A stretch of DNA of 38,741 nucleotides from Cyclobacteriaceae bacterium. Lineage in GTDB: Bacteria; Bacteroidota; Bacteroidia; Cytophagales; Cyclobacteriaceae. The notes beneath the pieces were generated by a model, which saw nothing but the letters and a program-made list of their open reading frames with translations, did not search any database and was not told where the DNA came from. The stretch covers positions 1 through 38,741 of the forward strand of contig JAEUUD010000010.1 of the NCBI GenBank assembly GCA_016787625.1. Reading direction: 5' to 3'. Position 1 is the first letter of the stretch. The number at the start of each line of letters is the position of its first letter. The position numbers were made by a program, and so were the translations under genes. Below, piece by piece: positions 8,522 to 18,058 of this stretch.

Positions 8522-10759
8522 CTACTTGATGACGTTGCTGCAAACAATTTCACAGAGCCTGTTGCTCATAATGTGGGCTACTTCATCATTGGATGAGAGT
8601 GGCTTGCCGGCTTGTGATTCCATGCTTCCTTCCTTGCCAATCAGGTTGATGGACCGGTCCGTTACCTTAACCAGGCTGTTGATGTAAACAGGCTTTGGCG
8701 TTGTGATGGGAAGTACTTTTTCGATATCTCCTTTGTCATTGAATCTTACCATAAATGGATTTGACTCTCCAGGCTTCGCTTTGTGTTCCTTTCCCTTGGT
8801 ATCCATAAGGATGGTATAGTTTCCCGCGAGCATATGTCCATCAATCAGGTTGATAAAATCTGTGAGCCCTCCGGCCATAACCAATTGTCTACGCCAAAGA
8901 ACGTCACCCAATGCAGTAATACCGGTCAACGTCAGATTCTCCATACTTGTGTAATCCGGCATATCCGTTGAACCTTTGAAGAGCAGCACAAGGGAATTGC
9001 TGCGTTCTGTAAAGCTGATCTTCCTGGCGACCGACCGTTCAGCAAGGCGGACATTGAATTTTGCTTCGCCTTTTTCATTGAGGTAGACCAGCGTATTTTT
9101 TGAAAGTGGCTGCGTCAGGTGAGTGGATCGTACCACAAACACACAGCCTTCTTGTGTAATTTCTAACGGCCCAAGGTTACTATGCGCATCAGCAGTGGTC
9201 GCGGTACTATCCACCTTGAAATTGAAACTCTGCATCCAACCCGCCTTGCCATCCGGATTTACTTTGGCTACATACGTGGTTGTCAGGTTGGTTTTTTTGT
9301 CGGGGCGGTAAATTCCGGCAAGATAGCTGCTCCCGTCAGGGCTTCTGCGCGTCGCTAAAGTGATTGGATCTCCCTTGGCAAGCGCCTCGGGCGTAACGGC
9401 ATGCACAGCCGATGGAATACCCCACTTACCAAATCGTATCAACTTCTCGACACCCGCCACCTGAGGTGTCGTCACCATGTTGAGCAATGCAGACCGCAGA
9501 CCACCGCTGTATTGCTCGAAAGTGATTCGAATGTTCTCGCGTTCCCCCTCAATGAACTTCTGCAGGCCTTCCGGGCCGCCATAGTGCTGTGCGATAAACT
9601 CGTTGTGCTTTCTGATCTTATCCTTCGTGGCTCTCGTTTTAACTGTTGAAAGCAGGGTGTCTGCTGTCTTGTTGGAATAAATCAGGGTGCTGTAAATTGT
9701 CGCGTTCCTGTCAAGATTGGTCGTGTCAGGTACGAAGGTCTTTGTCTTTAAAATCCAATCCTGTTTAAATGCTTTGTATTCCAGTAACGCGAGCACCAGG
9801 GATTGCTTGTCGTAATTATTCAGGTTGAAAACAACCTGCTTGTCGATTGGGATGATGGCAACACCTTCACCGTTGGAGGCGGATATTTTCGTAAGATTCT
9901 CCGAAACCTTGATTTCATTCTGGTTCAGACGTGAACGAAGGGATAGAATTTCGTCGTTCACAGCCTTCCTGACTTTGTCTACCCAACTGCTGTAATCCCA
10001 AAGTTCAACATCGTTGGTTAGAAAATTCATCCTGGTGATCAGCCCATCGAGCCGATAGGTTACAATGGGTTTTATATGATACTTCTGTTTGTGGTAAGGG
10101 ATTGGAAAGGCTTTTGTCAGTTCCACATACCGATCGAAGAAGAACTTAGCTGAATCATAATTTTGTTTCAGAAGACCCAGCTTCTTGTCGAATGCCGCAT
10201 CATGGTAGAGGTACAAGTCATCAAGACTGAGAAATTCACTGTTGATTTCGCTAAAGATTTTCACTGCCTGATCGTAGTGACTTACACTTCGTGTGAAGCT
10301 CGCGTAGATGGGCGGAACATGGGTGAGGAAAAGTGTGGCGGAGTCTAACCCACGGGTAATCTTGCCAGACACTACAGAAAACTCAACGCTTGGTCTTCCT
10401 TTGGCGTCGACGGTTTTGAAAATGGGTGCGTAGTATTCGTTGTTTCTGTTGACTTCCCGGTCATCAACCAATTGCCGGGCTTTTGTGAACCGGAGTCGCG
10501 CCTGTTCCGCATTGGCAAGCAGGTATTCGTGTCGGGTAAGTACATCCGCTGCCCTGTAGTTTGATTCATAAATCAGCGCCAGTCTGAAGTTTGCATTCGG
10601 ATGGTCCAGGTCATCAATTAAATACTCCTTCAAAGCATCCTTCATTTCTTCTTTCCCCATGCCATCGAGTGTTGGGGCAAGGTCCTTGTATTTGACCTGT
10701 GCGAGCACCGGAGGAGCGCCCGTCAGAAAAAAACAGATGATCAGTACAACGTGTCTCAT
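8522..10759 (-). CDS. Secreted helical-repeat plus propeller-like protein of the CHAT operon, function unknown
   Basis: A 745-residue exported protein (signal peptide about 1-20, ending in V-L-A-Q). Residues about 25-430 are helical and resemble degenerate tetratricopeptide repeats (for example N-F-R-L-A-L-I-Y-E-S-N-Y and A-E-Q-A-R-L-R-F-T-K-A-R). Residues about 440-745 are beta-rich with repeated 'G.....L....' blades that suggest a beta-propeller. I do not recognise a named family. It begins 2 bases after the stop of the OmpA-PD40 gene and is third in the operon behind the CHAT protein, so it is probably a periplasmic or surface partner of those two. It has two cysteines very near the C-terminus (L-C-E-I-V-C-S). 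Confidence 0.75.
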   Translation of the reverse strand: MRHVVLIICFFLTGAPPVLAQVKYKDLAPTLDGMGKEEMKDALKEYLIDDLDHPNANFRLALIYESNYRAADVLTRHEYLLANAEQARLRFTKARQLVDDREVNRNNEYYAPIFKTVDAKGRPSVEFSVVSGKITRGLDSATLFLTHVPPIYASFTRSVSHYDQAVKIFSEINSEFLSLDDLYLYHDAAFDKKLGLLKQNYDSAKFFFDRYVELTKAFPIPYHKQKYHIKPIVTYRLDGLITRMNFLTNDVELWDYSSWVDKVRKAVNDEILSLRSRLNQNEIKVSENLTKISASNGEGVAIIPIDKQVVFNLNNYDKQSLVLALLEYKAFKQDWILKTKTFVPDTTNLDRNATIYSTLIYSNKTADTLLSTVKTRATKDKIRKHNEFIAQHYGGPEGLQKFIEGERENIRITFEQYSGGLRSALLNMVTTPQVAGVEKLIRFGKWGIPSAVHAVTPEALAKGDPITLATRRSPDGSSYLAGIYRPDKKTNLTTTYVAKVNPDGKAGWMQSFNFKVDSTATTADAHSNLGPLEITQEGCVFVVRSTHLTQPLSKNTLVYLNEKGEAKFNVRLAERSVARKISFTERSNSLVLLFKGSTDMPDYTSMENLTLTGITALGDVLWRRQLVMAGGLTDFINLIDGHMLAGNYTILMDTKGKEHKAKPGESNPFMVRFNDKGDIEKVLPITTPKPVYINSLVKVTDRSINLIGKEGSMESQAGKPLSSNDEVAHIMSNRLCEIVCSNVIK

Positions 10760-10761
10760 GG

Positions 10762-12849
10762 TCAGATGCTGAGGATCCTTAGTTCCACCCTTCTGTTGAT
10801 TGCCCGGTTGCTCTCACTATCGTTGGCCACTTTTTTCTGTGACTCCCCATAGCCCTTTGCTTCAAACCTCCCCTGCTCAATTTTGTTTTCGTTCAGGAAG
10901 TCGGCTACACTTTTGGCTCTTTTTTGTGAAAGTACCTGGTTGTAGTTCTCCGATCCTACGTCATCGGTATGGGCGGCCACCTCAACCTTCAGTGTCGGAT
11001 TCTCTTTCATCAATTGAACCACCCTTCTCAATTCGGTATAAGAAATATCCGACAACTGCACAGAGTTGGATTCAAAGTTGATGTCACGCAGTGTCAATTT
11101 GGCATCACGCTCCAATTTTAGCAGCCGAATATCAAGGGGCGTGGCCCCGCCCGAGGTGAGATCAAGTACTGTCGAATTGAATGCATAGCCCTGGTCGCTG
11201 GTCACCTCAATTTCATACCTGTCGCCAGCCCTTACAGAAACAAGCTGGTTTCCTGTGACTTCAATCACCTCGTCACGATTCTTGTTTCTCAACACAACTT
11301 TGGCTTTGACCTTTGAGTTGTTCACCAGGTCTGAAACATTTACCATGACATCAACCTTGTCGGGAACAAGTTCGACGTACTTTTCAAAATTTCTATAAAT
11401 GACGAGGCCGGAAACGTTGAACTCAAGAATCTCACTCTTGAAGTGATTGGCACTGAGAATGATCTCATAGTCCTTCCCCACCTGTAAGTCCACGATGGCT
11501 CTCCCATCTTTGGGGTTGTTGCGGATGTCCTTAAGAAAGGTGTTCTGCCCCTTCTCACGGATTTTCACCTCGGCAGGAATTGGTTCAAAGATCTCATGAT
11601 CACTAATGTTGATGGTGAGCTTGACCGACTTGAAGAGGTTGACATCGAGGTTCTTCTCCTGGTATTGATGGGTTTGCCTCAGGTCCAGCGGATACGTATA
11701 GGAAGAATACCCCTCCTTTTTGAATTCAAGGTTAAAGCTCTTCCCGACAGGCAATACAATCGTGTATCGCCCATCGGCAGGATTGCTTTCCAGCTTCATA
11801 ATGGTTTCAGAAGTGAGCGCATCGGTCACTTCAATATGAGCCTCAATCCCTGTCTTGGTATCCTCATCGAGCACAAACCCCTGCACGATGTTGTTCATGA
11901 ACTGGCGAAGCTTGGGCGGGATGACGACCGAGTAAACATCGGCATTGTTGTAGGTATAATACATGAGGTCACCTTCTGCAGAAATGCATGGCAACTGATC
12001 ATCCTTCTCCGTGTTGACAAAATTGAGCGGAACAGGAGTGGTCCACTCATCCAGGTCGTTAAGTTTGGATTGATACATATCGTAGCCGCCTTTTCCACCC
12101 GGTCGATTGGATGAGAAGATCAATGTACGGCCATCGGCCATAATGCGAGGTGCCTTTTCACATTCCTGATTGATGGGCCACGGAAGCTTCTCTGGTTTAT
12201 TCCAGTTTCCATTTTTGTTCTTGGTTGCCTTGTAGATACACAAACAGAATAGGTTCTCTTTGTCCTTTCTTAGGAGTTTGTCCTGGGGGCCTTCCTCATT
12301 CTTCCTTACAAAATAGAGTGTTGATCCATCGGCACTGACTGACGGAAAGCCTTCATACCCTCCTACTGAAATGCCGTCTTTGTCGACCACTGGCTGCGTA
12401 TTGATGGGTGAGCCTACGTTGCGTGGCTCACTCCAACCGTCCCTGGTTCGTTCAGAGAAAAAAATCTCGTGATCACCAATCATTCCAACCGATCGAAAGA
12501 AGTACATGGTGTTGCCATCAAAACTCAGGCTCGGCCCGCCTACCAAATCTGTCGTGTCCCCAAACTTGTTGACTTTATCCAGGGAGACAGGCTTGCTCCA
12601 AACATTGTTCTGCAGGTGGCTCTCATACAGCGCATACTTTTTTCCCGCTTCGGCCCGCTCCATGATGATGGTCTTCCCGTCTGCCTGGATGGTAGGAGCA
12701 TACTCAATGACCGATGGATCACTAATCGCCGGCTTCTTCGTGTTGTTGTAGTAGGCCATGGAGTCGAAAGGCTGGACACCTTCGACGGGCGCCTGCGATA
12801 GCACCTTTATTGAACCGATGGTAAATAACGAGAGAAGAATAAACCGCAT
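10762..12849 (-). CDS. OmpA-family protein with PD40 propeller repeats
   Basis: A 695-residue exported envelope protein. A signal peptide (about 1-18) is followed by five PD40/WD40-like repeats with the S-x-D-G-x-T-x-Y-F core, for example S-F-D-G-N-T-M-Y-F-F and M-A-D-G-R-T-L-I-F-S-S-N-R-P-G-G (about 45-300). Next come beta-sandwich modules resembling carboxypeptidase regulatory-like repeats (about 320-580) and a C-terminal OmpA peptidoglycan-binding domain (about 590-695, with A-H-T-D-D-V-G and L-S-Q-K-R-A-K-S-V). The OmpA domain should anchor it to the cell wall. The architecture recalls PorE-like proteins of the type IX secretion/gliding machinery but lacks their lipobox and N-terminal TPR. 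It starts 18 bases after the CHAT gene. Confidence 0.88.
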   Translation of the reverse strand: MRFILLSLFTIGSIKVLSQAPVEGVQPFDSMAYYNNTKKPAISDPSVIEYAPTIQADGKTIIMERAEAGKKYALYESHLQNNVWSKPVSLDKVNKFGDTTDLVGGPSLSFDGNTMYFFRSVGMIGDHEIFFSERTRDGWSEPRNVGSPINTQPVVDKDGISVGGYEGFPSVSADGSTLYFVRKNEEGPQDKLLRKDKENLFCLCIYKATKNKNGNWNKPEKLPWPINQECEKAPRIMADGRTLIFSSNRPGGKGGYDMYQSKLNDLDEWTTPVPLNFVNTEKDDQLPCISAEGDLMYYTYNNADVYSVVIPPKLRQFMNNIVQGFVLDEDTKTGIEAHIEVTDALTSETIMKLESNPADGRYTIVLPVGKSFNLEFKKEGYSSYTYPLDLRQTHQYQEKNLDVNLFKSVKLTINISDHEIFEPIPAEVKIREKGQNTFLKDIRNNPKDGRAIVDLQVGKDYEIILSANHFKSEILEFNVSGLVIYRNFEKYVELVPDKVDVMVNVSDLVNNSKVKAKVVLRNKNRDEVIEVTGNQLVSVRAGDRYEIEVTSDQGYAFNSTVLDLTSGGATPLDIRLLKLERDAKLTLRDINFESNSVQLSDISYTELRRVVQLMKENPTLKVEVAAHTDDVGSENYNQVLSQKRAKSVADFLNENKIEQGRFEAKGYGESQKKVANDSESNRAINRRVELRILSI

Positions 12850-12867
12850 GCCTACTTTATATGGAGG

Positions 12868-15800
12868 TCAATTGCCGATCAGAACGAATGCTCCCCAAAA
12901 ATAAGGTATTTGGTACTTTTCTTTTGATTGAAGTTGGGCTTTGCGAAAGGCTTCGTGCTTGTTGGAGCCTGAAAGCCAAAAGGAATAAAATGCGTTCATC
13001 ATTTCCTGTGTGGCTACATCATCTACCTGCCAAAGACTCATGAGCACCGAATTGGCTCCTGCAACAAGAAAAGATCGTTGAAGGCCGTATACACCTTCAC
13101 CGTTTCTAACCTCCCCAAGTCCCGTTTCACAGGCAGAAAGAACAACAAGTTCCGTTTGATCCAGATTGAGGTTCATGGCTTCGTATGCCGTCAAGACGCC
13201 ATCCTCAAGACTTTTTGAATTGTCCCTGTCCACACCAGCGCCAGCCAGTAGCACACCAGACCTGAACAAGGGGTTGCCAGTGATCTCACTGTTTTCTGAA
13301 TCATCGAGATCCAGGTCGCTTAGAAAGAAACCGTGTGTTGCGACGTGCATGACTTTGGGGTTTTCGGCTTTCTTCATATTCTCTTCCGAAGCCTCAGCCC
13401 TCTTGTAGTTGGCAGCTGCCCATTTGTTCTGCGTAAGGACGGCACTGATGCCATCCACTTCCTTTTCTGTTGCCGGGAGTACCGGAATTTCTTCACCATC
13501 AAAGCCAAGCGACCGGGCAAGGTTTCGTTTCGTGTTGTGGGCAATGACATCCTTTCCACCGAGGTTGAAATCAGCGTATCCAAACAACACGGCAGTGTTG
13601 GTTGGCGCATTCAAGGCTGTCTTCCGGCCAATCAGTTCGCGGGTATTACTGACCTGTCGAAGCCGATAGTCTTCAATGACAAATCGTTTGCTGCTGCGCT
13701 CGTAAAGAGAATTAAAGTTGACCTTGTTGAATACGCCATCACAACTCAGGAACACGGTCGAGCCAGGTTTCAGTTTCTCGCCAAGCGGCTTCCAGAAGTA
13801 AACGTAGGAAACCGTGTCGTTCACATGATACTTGATGGTGTTCCTATGGAATTTGAATTTCCTTCCTTCCAGTTGCGTGCCCTGCTTCCAGAGGATCAAT
13901 TCAGGGGCTACGCTGGTGCGGGTCAAAACAAGACCAACATAGTATATGGAGTCCTTCACATACTTTCTTCTCACACGAAGTATTTCAACAGCAGCTTCAC
14001 CCTCTTGCAAAGAATTTTTCACTTCTTTCCAGCCTACAGTCTCCCGTTCGAACTGTGAGCGAAAGGCGTCAGACTGAGTCGAGAGTTTCTTTTCCAAGTC
14101 ATTGGCTTTTGTCTCCAGAGCATTCATATCCAGCCTGGATAATGTACGCTCCTCAGCAGATGCGTTGAGATACCTGACAATGTCCTCTTTCGTTCCCAGC
14201 CAGTCACGAAACAGGTCTTTCAATTCCTGATTCCCGCTTGCCAGAATTCTGGAGCGAACCTTATTGGTGGCATTCAGTAGAATCGCCTTCGTTGAAAGTT
14301 GAAGATCATAAAGCCGGCCGATGGTTGCATCCCGCTCAGCGGGGTTGGCATACATGAACTGCACGCAAAAATCCTGGTAAGCATCAAATACAGGTTTGAT
14401 TTTAGCATAGAAAGCGCTTTTCTCTTTTTCGCTCAATGCAGGAAAAAATTCCACCACCTGCTTGTGATATTTTTGAATCACTGGTTCATAATACTGTTTC
14501 GCCTTTACCCATTGACCCTGAGCATGGTAAACACCCGCCAGACCATACAGGGCCCTGGCGTAGTCAGGATGCGATTCGCCCTGAACTTCCTTGCGTAGAT
14601 CCACGCACTGTTTCCATGTAGTCTCTGCCAGCGTATAATTTGCCTGATCCTGATACAAGGCCGCGAGGTTACTCAGGGTAGTGATATAAGACGGGTGCTT
14701 CTTCCCAAGCTGGCGACCATACACATCAAGTACCTGCTCCAGCATGCGTTGGGCCTCAGGTCCTTTGCCCATCTTCTGATAGAGCGTCGCCAGGTTCTGA
14801 AGGGTAACCGCATAGTGGGGATGATGTTCACCCAACCGGATGCGGTCAATCTCCAGCGACTCCTTCAGCAGGGGTTCTGCACGATCATAAGCTCCTTCAA
14901 GCTGGTACAATGTTGCGAGATTCTGAACGGTGGTCGCGTACTCGGCATCGGATTTTCCTCGGGTTTTTTCAATAATAGCTTTCGCTTCACCAAATAAAAC
15001 TTCTGCGTCACGATAGTTGCCAAGGGTCTGATACAACAAGGCAAGGTTGTTAACGACCGTCGCATAATCGGCGCTTTGGCCTCCTTTCTTCTTTCGTATG
15101 ATCTCACGGGCTGTCTTGTAACACGGTTCGGCCTGTGTATAGTCGCCCGCCACCTGATAATACCTTCCAAGACTCATCAAGCCGGCTGCATACTCAAAGG
15201 ATTCCTTACCAGCCATCTTCTCATATATATGGAGTGCCGAATCAAGTTCGTTTTTTGAATGCCCAAGGTCACCGAGCCGGAGACGCAAAGAGGCAACGCC
15301 TTCCAACGCAGTTCCATAAGCGATGCTTCCCTTCCCGAATGTTTTTGCCGTAATGGAGGCCGCCCTCTTCAGGAGATCAAGTGATTCATTGAATCTGCCC
15401 TGTGATTGTTTGGAAATGGCCAGGTTATTCAAAGCAATGGCCTGGTATCGATCAGCCACTTTGCCAGATGTCGCATACAAACCGATAATGACCTGAAAGA
15501 GCGAGTCGGATTTTCTGTAATTCCCATTTCTCCATTGCACCTCGCCCAATCCGTTAAGGTTAATGATGTTCTCCGTTTCTGCTTTTGCTGCAAATTTGTC
15601 TATCTGGGTCCGCGCCTCTTCATATGATTTCTTTGCCGCACCAACATCCCCCGCCTGCATGTCTACAATACCAGAACGGTTAAGCAGCTTGATGTACTCT
15701 TTACTTGATTCTCCTTTTTCCTTCGAGATGGTCGTCCTGCTCTCCGTTATTCGCTGTCTGGCTTCCGTGAAGTTCCCCTGATCAGCACAAAGCAATGCCA

Positions 15801-16869
15801 GGTTAAGATTCGTCTCAGCTATTTCCATTTTCACCGATGATTTGCTTTCAGCATAGCTTGCAAGGGCCTCCCGGTAGAACATCTCAGCGGTTGCGTACTC
15901 TGCGCGGCCATGGTACAAGGCACCAAGAGAAGCAGCAGCACCCGCATAAGAAATTTTTCCAGCTGGATCTGTCTTCAATTGCTTCATCATTTCTCCAGCC
16001 TGATCTTTTTTGTTCAGGTAGTGAAGATTGACGACGCGCGCACCAACGATGGTGAAGTAGTTCTCACCTTCCTTGCCAGCCAGGTTCTCATAGATGGATT
16101 GAGCCTCACTGTACTTGGTCTCCGCCAGACCATGACTTTGATTCCGATGGTATGCGTAGGCGAGGCCATAGAGCACCATGGGATAGCTGAGGCTTCCAGT
16201 CAGCTCGGCTGATGCATACAATTTGCCTGTCTTTGAGAAGGTAGCTTCCGCGTTTTGGGTCTCTCCCGTTTCCAGATAGAGCATCCCCGCATAGTAGTAA
16301 GCCTCCAAAATTCCTTCCGTATACTCTTCCTTTTTCTCGATAACGGTCATGGCCGGCAAAAACCATTCCCTCGCTTTTGCATAGTCATTGAGGAAGTAAT
16401 AGTTGGTGGCCAGTTTCAGATTGCACTCCAGCACCCTGAGGTCGTCATCCTTATAATATTGCAGCAGGATAGGTCTGCACACCAGCAAAGTCTGAACAGC
16501 CTTGTCATTGTGACCCAACTGCTCTTCAAACAGTGCACGATTGGTGAGGGCTACCGCATAGGATGTGTCTTGCTTGTTATTCCTTACCTGAAGTTCCCTG
16601 GCAACAAAATCGAGGCCTTCGGGAAGTTTTTGTCTTACATAACAAAGGGTGGACAGCAGGCGAAGGATAGCTGCATGGTTTTCTACAACAGCCGCTCCTT
16701 CCGCCTCATAAGAAGCCAGTGACTCGGTTGCCAGGGCAAAAGCCTGATCGTAACTTTCTTTGGCATACAAATCCTGGGCTTGCAGGTACTTGTCTTTCCA
16801 TACCTGCCCATTCGATGGCATTGATACCACCAGGACCATGACAGCAATCCACACGTGTTTTGTCATCAT
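12868..16869 (-). CDS. Exported TPR-CHAT protease-like protein
   Basis: A protein of 1333 residues from ATG 16869. It begins with a hydrophobic signal (V-W-I-A-V-M-V-L-V-V ending S-N-G-Q), so it is predicted to be exported. About 800 residues of TPRs follow; the last block (about 590-800) has well-kept kinesin-light-chain-type 42-residue repeats (L-A-T-L-Y-Q...A-E-P-L-L). A coiled linker leads to a C-terminal CHAT domain with the caspase-like dyad His1179 (H-V-A-T-H-G-F-F) and Cys1247 (L-S-A-C-E-T-G-L-G) and the usual G-A-N-S-V-L-M-S-L-W end. CHAT domains are caspase/separase-clan cysteine proteases. I chose ATG 16869 over an in-frame TTG at 16884 because GAGGG lies about 8 bases before it. 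It is first gene of a three-gene operon. Confidence 0.92.
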   Translation of the reverse strand: MMTKHVWIAVMVLVVSMPSNGQVWKDKYLQAQDLYAKESYDQAFALATESLASYEAEGAAVVENHAAILRLLSTLCYVRQKLPEGLDFVARELQVRNNKQDTSYAVALTNRALFEEQLGHNDKAVQTLLVCRPILLQYYKDDDLRVLECNLKLATNYYFLNDYAKAREWFLPAMTVIEKKEEYTEGILEAYYYAGMLYLETGETQNAEATFSKTGKLYASAELTGSLSYPMVLYGLAYAYHRNQSHGLAETKYSEAQSIYENLAGKEGENYFTIVGARVVNLHYLNKKDQAGEMMKQLKTDPAGKISYAGAAASLGALYHGRAEYATAEMFYREALASYAESKSSVKMEIAETNLNLALLCADQGNFTEARQRITESRTTISKEKGESSKEYIKLLNRSGIVDMQAGDVGAAKKSYEEARTQIDKFAAKAETENIINLNGLGEVQWRNGNYRKSDSLFQVIIGLYATSGKVADRYQAIALNNLAISKQSQGRFNESLDLLKRAASITAKTFGKGSIAYGTALEGVASLRLRLGDLGHSKNELDSALHIYEKMAGKESFEYAAGLMSLGRYYQVAGDYTQAEPCYKTAREIIRKKKGGQSADYATVVNNLALLYQTLGNYRDAEVLFGEAKAIIEKTRGKSDAEYATTVQNLATLYQLEGAYDRAEPLLKESLEIDRIRLGEHHPHYAVTLQNLATLYQKMGKGPEAQRMLEQVLDVYGRQLGKKHPSYITTLSNLAALYQDQANYTLAETTWKQCVDLRKEVQGESHPDYARALYGLAGVYHAQGQWVKAKQYYEPVIQKYHKQVVEFFPALSEKEKSAFYAKIKPVFDAYQDFCVQFMYANPAERDATIGRLYDLQLSTKAILLNATNKVRSRILASGNQELKDLFRDWLGTKEDIVRYLNASAEERTLSRLDMNALETKANDLEKKLSTQSDAFRSQFERETVGWKEVKNSLQEGEAAVEILRVRRKYVKDSIYYVGLVLTRTSVAPELILWKQGTQLEGRKFKFHRNTIKYHVNDTVSYVYFWKPLGEKLKPGSTVFLSCDGVFNKVNFNSLYERSSKRFVIEDYRLRQVSNTRELIGRKTALNAPTNTAVLFGYADFNLGGKDVIAHNTKRNLARSLGFDGEEIPVLPATEKEVDGISAVLTQNKWAAANYKRAEASEENMKKAENPKVMHVATHGFFLSDLDLDDSENSEITGNPLFRSGVLLAGAGVDRDNSKSLEDGVLTAYEAMNLNLDQTELVVLSACETGLGEVRNGEGVYGLQRSFLVAGANSVLMSLWQVDDVATQEMMNAFYSFWLSGSNKHEAFRKAQLQSKEKYQIPYFWGAFVLIGN

Positions 16870-16951
16870 CAGAGCATCCCTCAACGAGTGAAGCTACTGA
16901 ATTTGACGGTGGTATTCAAGAATTCCGGGGCTGCGACCGAGCCACGATGGA

Positions 16952-17374
16952 TCAGAGATAACGAGTATCAATGGTAATCGTCATGGAAGCAGATACAACA
17001 ACTTTTGCCTTGTCAAATCCCGGAGGACCAAAGCTTCCCATCACATTGTTGGAAAATCCGAAGCCCTCTTTTGGCATTCCAAAAAGATTGGAATCCAACT
17101 TGCCATTCCGGTTCGAATCATGAATGATGCTGACGGCATACTCACCGGGCGGAACATTCTCGAAAACAGCCACCACTTTACCAGCAGTTGCCTTGACAAC
17201 CCTGGCTGTTACTGGCTTCTTGAGAAATGATGCTTCATCCTTGAACACCCCCACCCTGATCATCCCGGTGGTGTCCCGTACATGATCAATGACAACCTCC
17301 ACCCTGTTTTGCGCGTAACACCCTGTGGTCGCGGCCATGGCAATAACAAAGAAGGTCGATAGAATCGTTTTCAT
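16952..17374 (-). CDS. DUF2141 secreted protein
   Basis: A 140-residue exported protein: signal peptide about 1-21 (ending C-Y-A-Q), then a single immunoglobulin-like beta domain typical of DUF2141. The conserved core includes F-E-N-V-P-P-G-E-Y-A-V-S, H-D-S-N-R-N-G-K-L-D-S-N and G-M-P-K-E-G-F-G-F-S-N. The D-x-N-x-N-G-K-x-D segment looks like a calcium-binding loop. Function is unknown. It is on the same strand as the CHAT operon, 82 bases upstream of it, and could be transcribed with it. Its own promoter candidate is at 17418-17425. Confidence 0.9.
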   Translation of the reverse strand: MKTILSTFFVIAMAATTGCYAQNRVEVVIDHVRDTTGMIRVGVFKDEASFLKKPVTARVVKATAGKVVAVFENVPPGEYAVSIIHDSNRNGKLDSNLFGMPKEGFGFSNNVMGSFGPPGFDKAKVVVSASMTITIDTRYL

Positions 17375-17417
17375 TGGTTTTAAATTTTGAGCAAGATTCT
17401 CTCTGCACGATCCGGGA

Positions 17418-17425
17418 CAAAAATA
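17418..17425 (-). promoter_or_regulatory. Candidate -7 box of the DUF2141 gene
   Basis: TATTTTTG on the minus strand is an exact match to the Bacteroidota -7 element TAnnTTTG. It is 43 bases upstream of ATG 17374. No convincing -33 element was found. Confidence 0.4.
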
Positions 17426-17528
17426 ATGGCGCCGAACTGTCGAATGGGGCTGACGAACCGGCTTTTTTTATGCCTTCAGGTAAGACTAAATGGAATGATT
17501 TTGAATAACCATCCTTCACTCTGTTTCC

Positions 17529-17560
17529 TTTCGACCTTGCCTGGCTTTTTGTTAAATTTC
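17529..17560 (+). promoter_or_regulatory. Candidate promoter of the molybdenum hydroxylase cluster
   Basis: TTTC (17529-17532), 20 bases, then TAAATTTC (17553-17560) fits the Bacteroidota -33/-7 arrangement with one mismatch in each box. It lies 24 bases ahead of ATG 17585. No riboswitch could be recognised in this 210-base gap. Confidence 0.35.
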
Positions 17561-17584
17561 CATTGAACCATTTCAACGACAAAT

Positions 17585-18055
17585 ATGGCTGCAATAAAAC
17601 TCACCATTAACAAGAAAACGTATTCGATCGATGCGGACCCCAGGATGCCATTGTTATGGGTCATCCGGGATCTCGCAGGTCTCACTGGCACCAAGTATGG
17701 ATGCGGCATCGCACAATGCGGCGCTTGCACGGTTCACCTTGATGGTATTCCGGTCCGGTCGTGTTCTATTCCTGTATCCGGCGTGGGCAGCAAGCGCGTG
17801 ACTACCGTGGAAGGGTTATCAAATGACAATTCACATCCTGTACAGCAGGCCTGGATTGCCGAACAAGTACCTCAGTGTGGTTATTGTCAAAGTGGACAGA
17901 TCATGTCTGCCGCCGCCTTGCTTCAAAGAAATCCTCATCCGTCAGACAAGGAAATCGATGCTGCCATGCAGGGAAATATTTGCCGCTGCGGTACATATAC
18001 AAGGATCAGAAAGGCTATTAAAACTGCTGCCCGTTCCGGGAACGGCTCAAAATAA
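17585..18055 (+). CDS. Molybdenum hydroxylase small [2Fe-2S] subunit, first copy (IorA-type)
   Basis: A 156-residue xanthine-oxidase-family iron-sulfur subunit carrying electrons from the molybdenum centre. The N-terminal plant-type ferredoxin cluster is bound by C40, C45, C48 and C60 ([10 protein letters not shown]). The C-terminal helical cluster is bound by C98, C101, C133 and C135 ([10 protein letters not shown] and C-R-C-G-T-Y). Length and motifs match the small subunit of isoquinoline 1-oxidoreductase-type enzymes, which have no separate FAD subunit. It has no signal peptide, so it would be co-exported with the Tat-targeted large subunit encoded 3 bases downstream. The cysteine positions are identical to those in the second copy at 20777-21244. 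Confidence 0.95.
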   Translation: MAAIKLTINKKTYSIDADPRMPLLWVIRDLAGLTGTKYGCGIAQCGACTVHLDGIPVRSCSIPVSGVGSKRVTTVEGLSNDNSHPVQQAWIAEQVPQCGYCQSGQIMSAAALLQRNPHPSDKEIDAAMQGNICRCGTYTRIRKAIKTAARSGNGSK

Positions 18056-18058
18056 CAC

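Noticed and set aside
10762-12849. PorE, the type IX secretion/gliding OmpA lipoprotein
   Set aside because: It has PD40 repeats and an OmpA domain but no lipobox cysteine and no N-terminal TPR, and no other type IX secretion genes are nearby.
13333-14058. A 241-codon open frame on the plus strand
   Set aside because: Antisense to the CHAT domain region; the CHAT frame carries the catalytic motifs and this one shows none.
14500-16700. Possible DNA tandem repeats in the TPR region
   Set aside because: The periodicity is at the protein level only; the repeats have diverged at the DNA level and show no direct nucleotide repeat array.
17375-17584. A possible molybdenum-cofactor riboswitch before the hydroxylase operon
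   Set aside because: The gap is long enough, but I could not find the conserved helices of a Moco RNA; only a promoter-like pattern is supported.
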